A stretch of DNA of 64,000 nucleotides from Tragulus kanchil (lineage: Eukaryota; Chordata; Mammalia; Artiodactyla; Tragulidae). Each line of letters begins with the position of its first letter. The first letter of the stretch is position 1. The position numbers were made by a program, and so were the translations under genes. Of this stretch, positions 61,995-64,000 are shown in pieces. The DNA is taken from assembly GCA_022376925.1 (NCBI GenBank), contig JAIOJX010000005.1, positions 156,751,501 through 156,815,500 on the forward strand. The letters run 5' to 3'. Below the pieces are notes generated by a model, which was not told the origin of the DNA, did not search any database, and saw nothing but the letters and a program-made list of their open reading frames with translations.

Positions 61995-63002
61995 TTTTAA
62001 AAGAAAAGTATTGGAGTATAGTTGCCTTACAATGTTATGTCCATTTCTGCTGTATAGCAAAGTTGTTGTTCAGTTGCTAAGTCATGTCCAACTCTGTGAT
62101 CCCAAGGGCTACAGCACACCAGGCTTCCCGTTCCTTCACCATCTCCCAGAGCTTGCTCAAACTCATGTGCATTGAGTCAGTGATGCCAGCCAACCATGGT
62201 GTCCTCTGTTGTCCCCTTCTCCTCCTGCCATCAGTCTGTCCCGACATCAAGGGCTTTTCCAGTGAGTCAGCTCTTTGCATCAGGTGCCCATAGCACTGGA
62301 GCTTCAGCTTCAGCATCAGTCCTTCCAGGGAACATTCAGTGTTGATCTCTGTTAGGCTTGACTGGTTTGATCTCCTTGCTGTCCAAGGACTCTCAAGAGT
62401 CTTCTCTAGCACAAGTCAAAAGCATCAGTTCTTCAGCACTCAGCCTTCTTTTTGGTCCAGCTCTCACATCCATACATGGCTACTGGGAAAACCATAGCTC
62501 TGACTATACGGACTTTTGTCAGTATAATGTCTCTGCTTTAGGGTCAAGCGTCTTTGAATTTCGTGACTGTAGTCACTGTCCACAGTGATTTTGGAGCCCA
62601 AGAAAATAAAATCTGTCACTATTTCCATTTTTTCCCCATCTATGTGCCATGAAGTGAAGTACAGCAAAGTGACTCAGCTATGGGTGGACCATACATGCCC
62701 TGTGTTCTGGATTTCCTTCCTGTTTAGGTCACCACAAAACACTGAGTAGAGCTGTCTGTGTTGTACAATAGGTTCTGGTTAGTTATCTATTTTATACATA
62801 GTGTGTATCTATGTCACTCCCAATCTCCCAATGTATCCCACCCCCTTTCCCCCACCTTTGGTACCCATACATTGGTTCTCTATGCTTGTGTCTCTCTTTC
62901 TGCTTTGCAAATAGGTTCATCTATACCATTTTCCCAGAGTCCACATATATGCATAATATACCGCATTTGTTTTTCTCTTTCTGACTTACTTCACCCTGTA
63001 TG
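61995..63002 (-). mobile_element. Artiodactyl L1-type LINE 3' region, antisense, split by BovB
   Basis: Parts at 61995-62063 (ttggagtatagttgccttac, tttctgctgtatagcaaag) and 62659-63002 (acagcaaagtgactcagcta, caataggttctggttagtta, cttacttcaccctgtatgac). The text is continuous once the BovB is removed. Confidence 0.7.
62064..62658 (-). mobile_element. BovB LINE 3' part
   Basis: About 595 bp of antisense RTE-type BovB: gttcagttgctaagtcatgt, gtcagtgatgccagccaacc, tccagtgagtcagctctttg, gactggtttgatctccttgc, gattttggagcccaagaaaa. Near-identical flanks gtatagcaaagt (62052-62063) and gtacagcaaagt (62659-62670) are its target-site duplication. An internal gap after about 62540 is a deletion within the element. 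No functional reverse transcriptase frame. Confidence 0.9.
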
Positions 63003-63009
63003 ACAGTCT

Positions 63010-63215
63010 CATACAGACGGCCCAGAGGTACATGAAAAGATACTCAACATCACTGATTATTAGAGAGATGCACATCAAAACAGATGAGAACTACCTCATT
63101 CCAATCAAAATGGCCATCATCCAAAACTACAAACAATAAATGCTTGAGAGGGTGTAGAGAAAAAGGAACCTATTACCTTGTTGATAGGAATGTAAATTGA
63201 TACAGTTACTCTAGA
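63010..63215 (+). mobile_element. L1 LINE fragment
   Basis: Plus-strand L1 ORF2-end pattern: gaaaagatactcaacatcac, gagatgcacatcaaaacaga, aatggccatcatccaaaact, ataaatgcttgagagggtgt, aggaatgtaaattgatacag. Confidence 0.75.
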
Positions 63216-63439
63216 GAATGAGGTTCTATTTGCCCTTTTAATCCACAGTCCTCTGCCCTCTCCCCCAGGATCTCTTCCACTTCTCCACCTGGTGGTGCCC
63301 CATCCTCAGGACCCTCCCAATCCCCCTGACTGACCTGTCCCTCTTTCCCTCCCTTCTTCCCTCTCTCCCTCCTGTTTCCAGGACCCAAGCCTGCCTTATA
63401 ACGAGCAAGGACTTCTTTTGTAATTATTTGTTCACCTTT
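63216..63439. other. C/T-rich unidentified sequence
   Basis: Polypyrimidine-rich between 63340 and 63375. No gene recognised. Confidence 0.4.
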
Positions 63440-63575
63440 CTCCCTTACTAAACTCTGAATTCTTTAAGGGCAAGGATCAATGCTCTAATCTTCTTGCTCA
63501 AGTTTATATCTCTGTCACATGCCTGGCACACTGCCTCAGATGAATACATAATTGAGAGAATAAATCAATCAATGA
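63440..63575 (+). mobile_element. L2 LINE 3' end fragment
   Basis: Layout of the L2 end: gaattctttaagggcaagga, tatctctgtcacatgcctgg, cacactgcctcagatgaata, then (AATC/AATG)-type repeats. Confidence 0.5.
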
Positions 63576-64000
63576 GACTCTCGTCAGTAAGGTGAGCAAC
63601 GCCTGCTCTTTTTAGCACTGAGTGGGGCAGCTCGCCAAGTGGAGAGAACTCGCCAGACCAGAAAGAGGTGTTTTCTAAACCCCAAGAGGGAAAGGAAGTC
63701 GAGCTATCTCTTCTGTAAATAAAAAGGTGCTCATTAACTTCGTGGCTGAGCCCAGACTGGGAGTGACAGCTGGTCTCTTAGCACAGTCCAAAGGCTCTGA
63801 GCTGGCAGAATGGGCATGGACAAGACTAGAACTGAAGTGAATTCAGGGTCACCCACTGCAGCTTCCTGTGGGGCCCCTCCCATAACCCCCCTCGGTGGAC
63901 CCAGCTGCGGCCTCCACCTGACAGCCGTGAAGCCCCCAGAGGCTTCCAGGCCTGGCTTTGCCTCTTGCCCTTCCATCCACGGGCACCCTCGCCACCTCAA
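63576..64000. other. Unidentified sequence to window end
   Basis: GC-rich after 63840. An open minus-strand frame (63734-64000) runs off the window edge; it has no recognisable domain and cannot be called. Confidence 0.35.

Overview
This window is ruminant nuclear DNA. It carries many Bov-tA (tRNA-derived) SINEs, pieces of the RTE-type LINE BovB, cetartiodactyl CHR-type tRNA-Glu SINEs, old L1, MIR, L2 and Tigger remnants, and no intact protein-coding gene. The Bov-tA/BovB pair places it in Ruminantia; I cannot name the species. No long open frame looks like a host exon. The only recognisable host coding sequence is a dead RPL7 retrocopy at 3470-4634. I read the window as intergenic or deep-intronic, repeat-rich sequence.

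Its dominant feature is not a gene. Eighteen head-to-tail, near-identical direct duplications run through the window, each with a period between about 1081 and 1168 bp. Junctions lie near 570, 5722, 7524, 12209, 15447, 17288, 20775, 23054, 27152, 29248, 32302, 35558, 37562, 41928, 47034, 54661, 57646 and 60372. They cut across repeats and single-copy DNA alike. The copies differ mostly by 1-3 bp indels, and several left copies end in 10-50 bp of aberrant sequence. This is best explained by untrimmed contig or read overlaps in the assembly. About 19 kb (roughly 30%) of the 64 kb would then be redundant and the true locus about 44-45 kb.

Layout by region. 1-3300: mariner-like MITE, Bov-tA and unique sequence. 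3333-4768: a three-level nest (Bov-tA containing the RPL7 retrocopy, which contains a CHR-like SINE). 4561-8690: two overlapping duplications ending in MIR. 9600-13400: Bov-tA and antisense L1. 13800-19480: L1, a Tigger1 (pogo-type) transposase corpse in which duplications make it look longer than it is, and nested CHR-like SINEs. 19500-21650: L1 3' end with a 78-bp templated insertion. 21900-30340: mostly unidentified or single-copy sequence plus an antisense L1, an L1 tail and a Bov-tA. 30400-33570: CHR-like SINE and BovB. 34570-36460: a DNA transposon with short inverted ends. 37100-40700: ancient antisense L1 with a CHR SINE. 40800-43215: possible LTR element. 44400-50600: Bov-tA, MIR, CHR and a candidate regulatory stretch near 49.9-50.1 kb. 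52626-53740: Bov-tA, a 49-bp minisatellite with a five-unit higher-order period, and LTR-like sequence. 56.5-61.5 kb: Bov-tA and CHR copies inside duplications. 61995-63215: a BovB inserted into an L1.

Biologically, the most interesting element is a CHR-derived SINE subfamily (five full or near-full copies) with an unusual internal core and mostly identical target-site duplications. It has inserted into Bov-tA, into the RPL7 retrocopy and into itself, so it was active after Bov-tA. I found no novel multi-gene system here.
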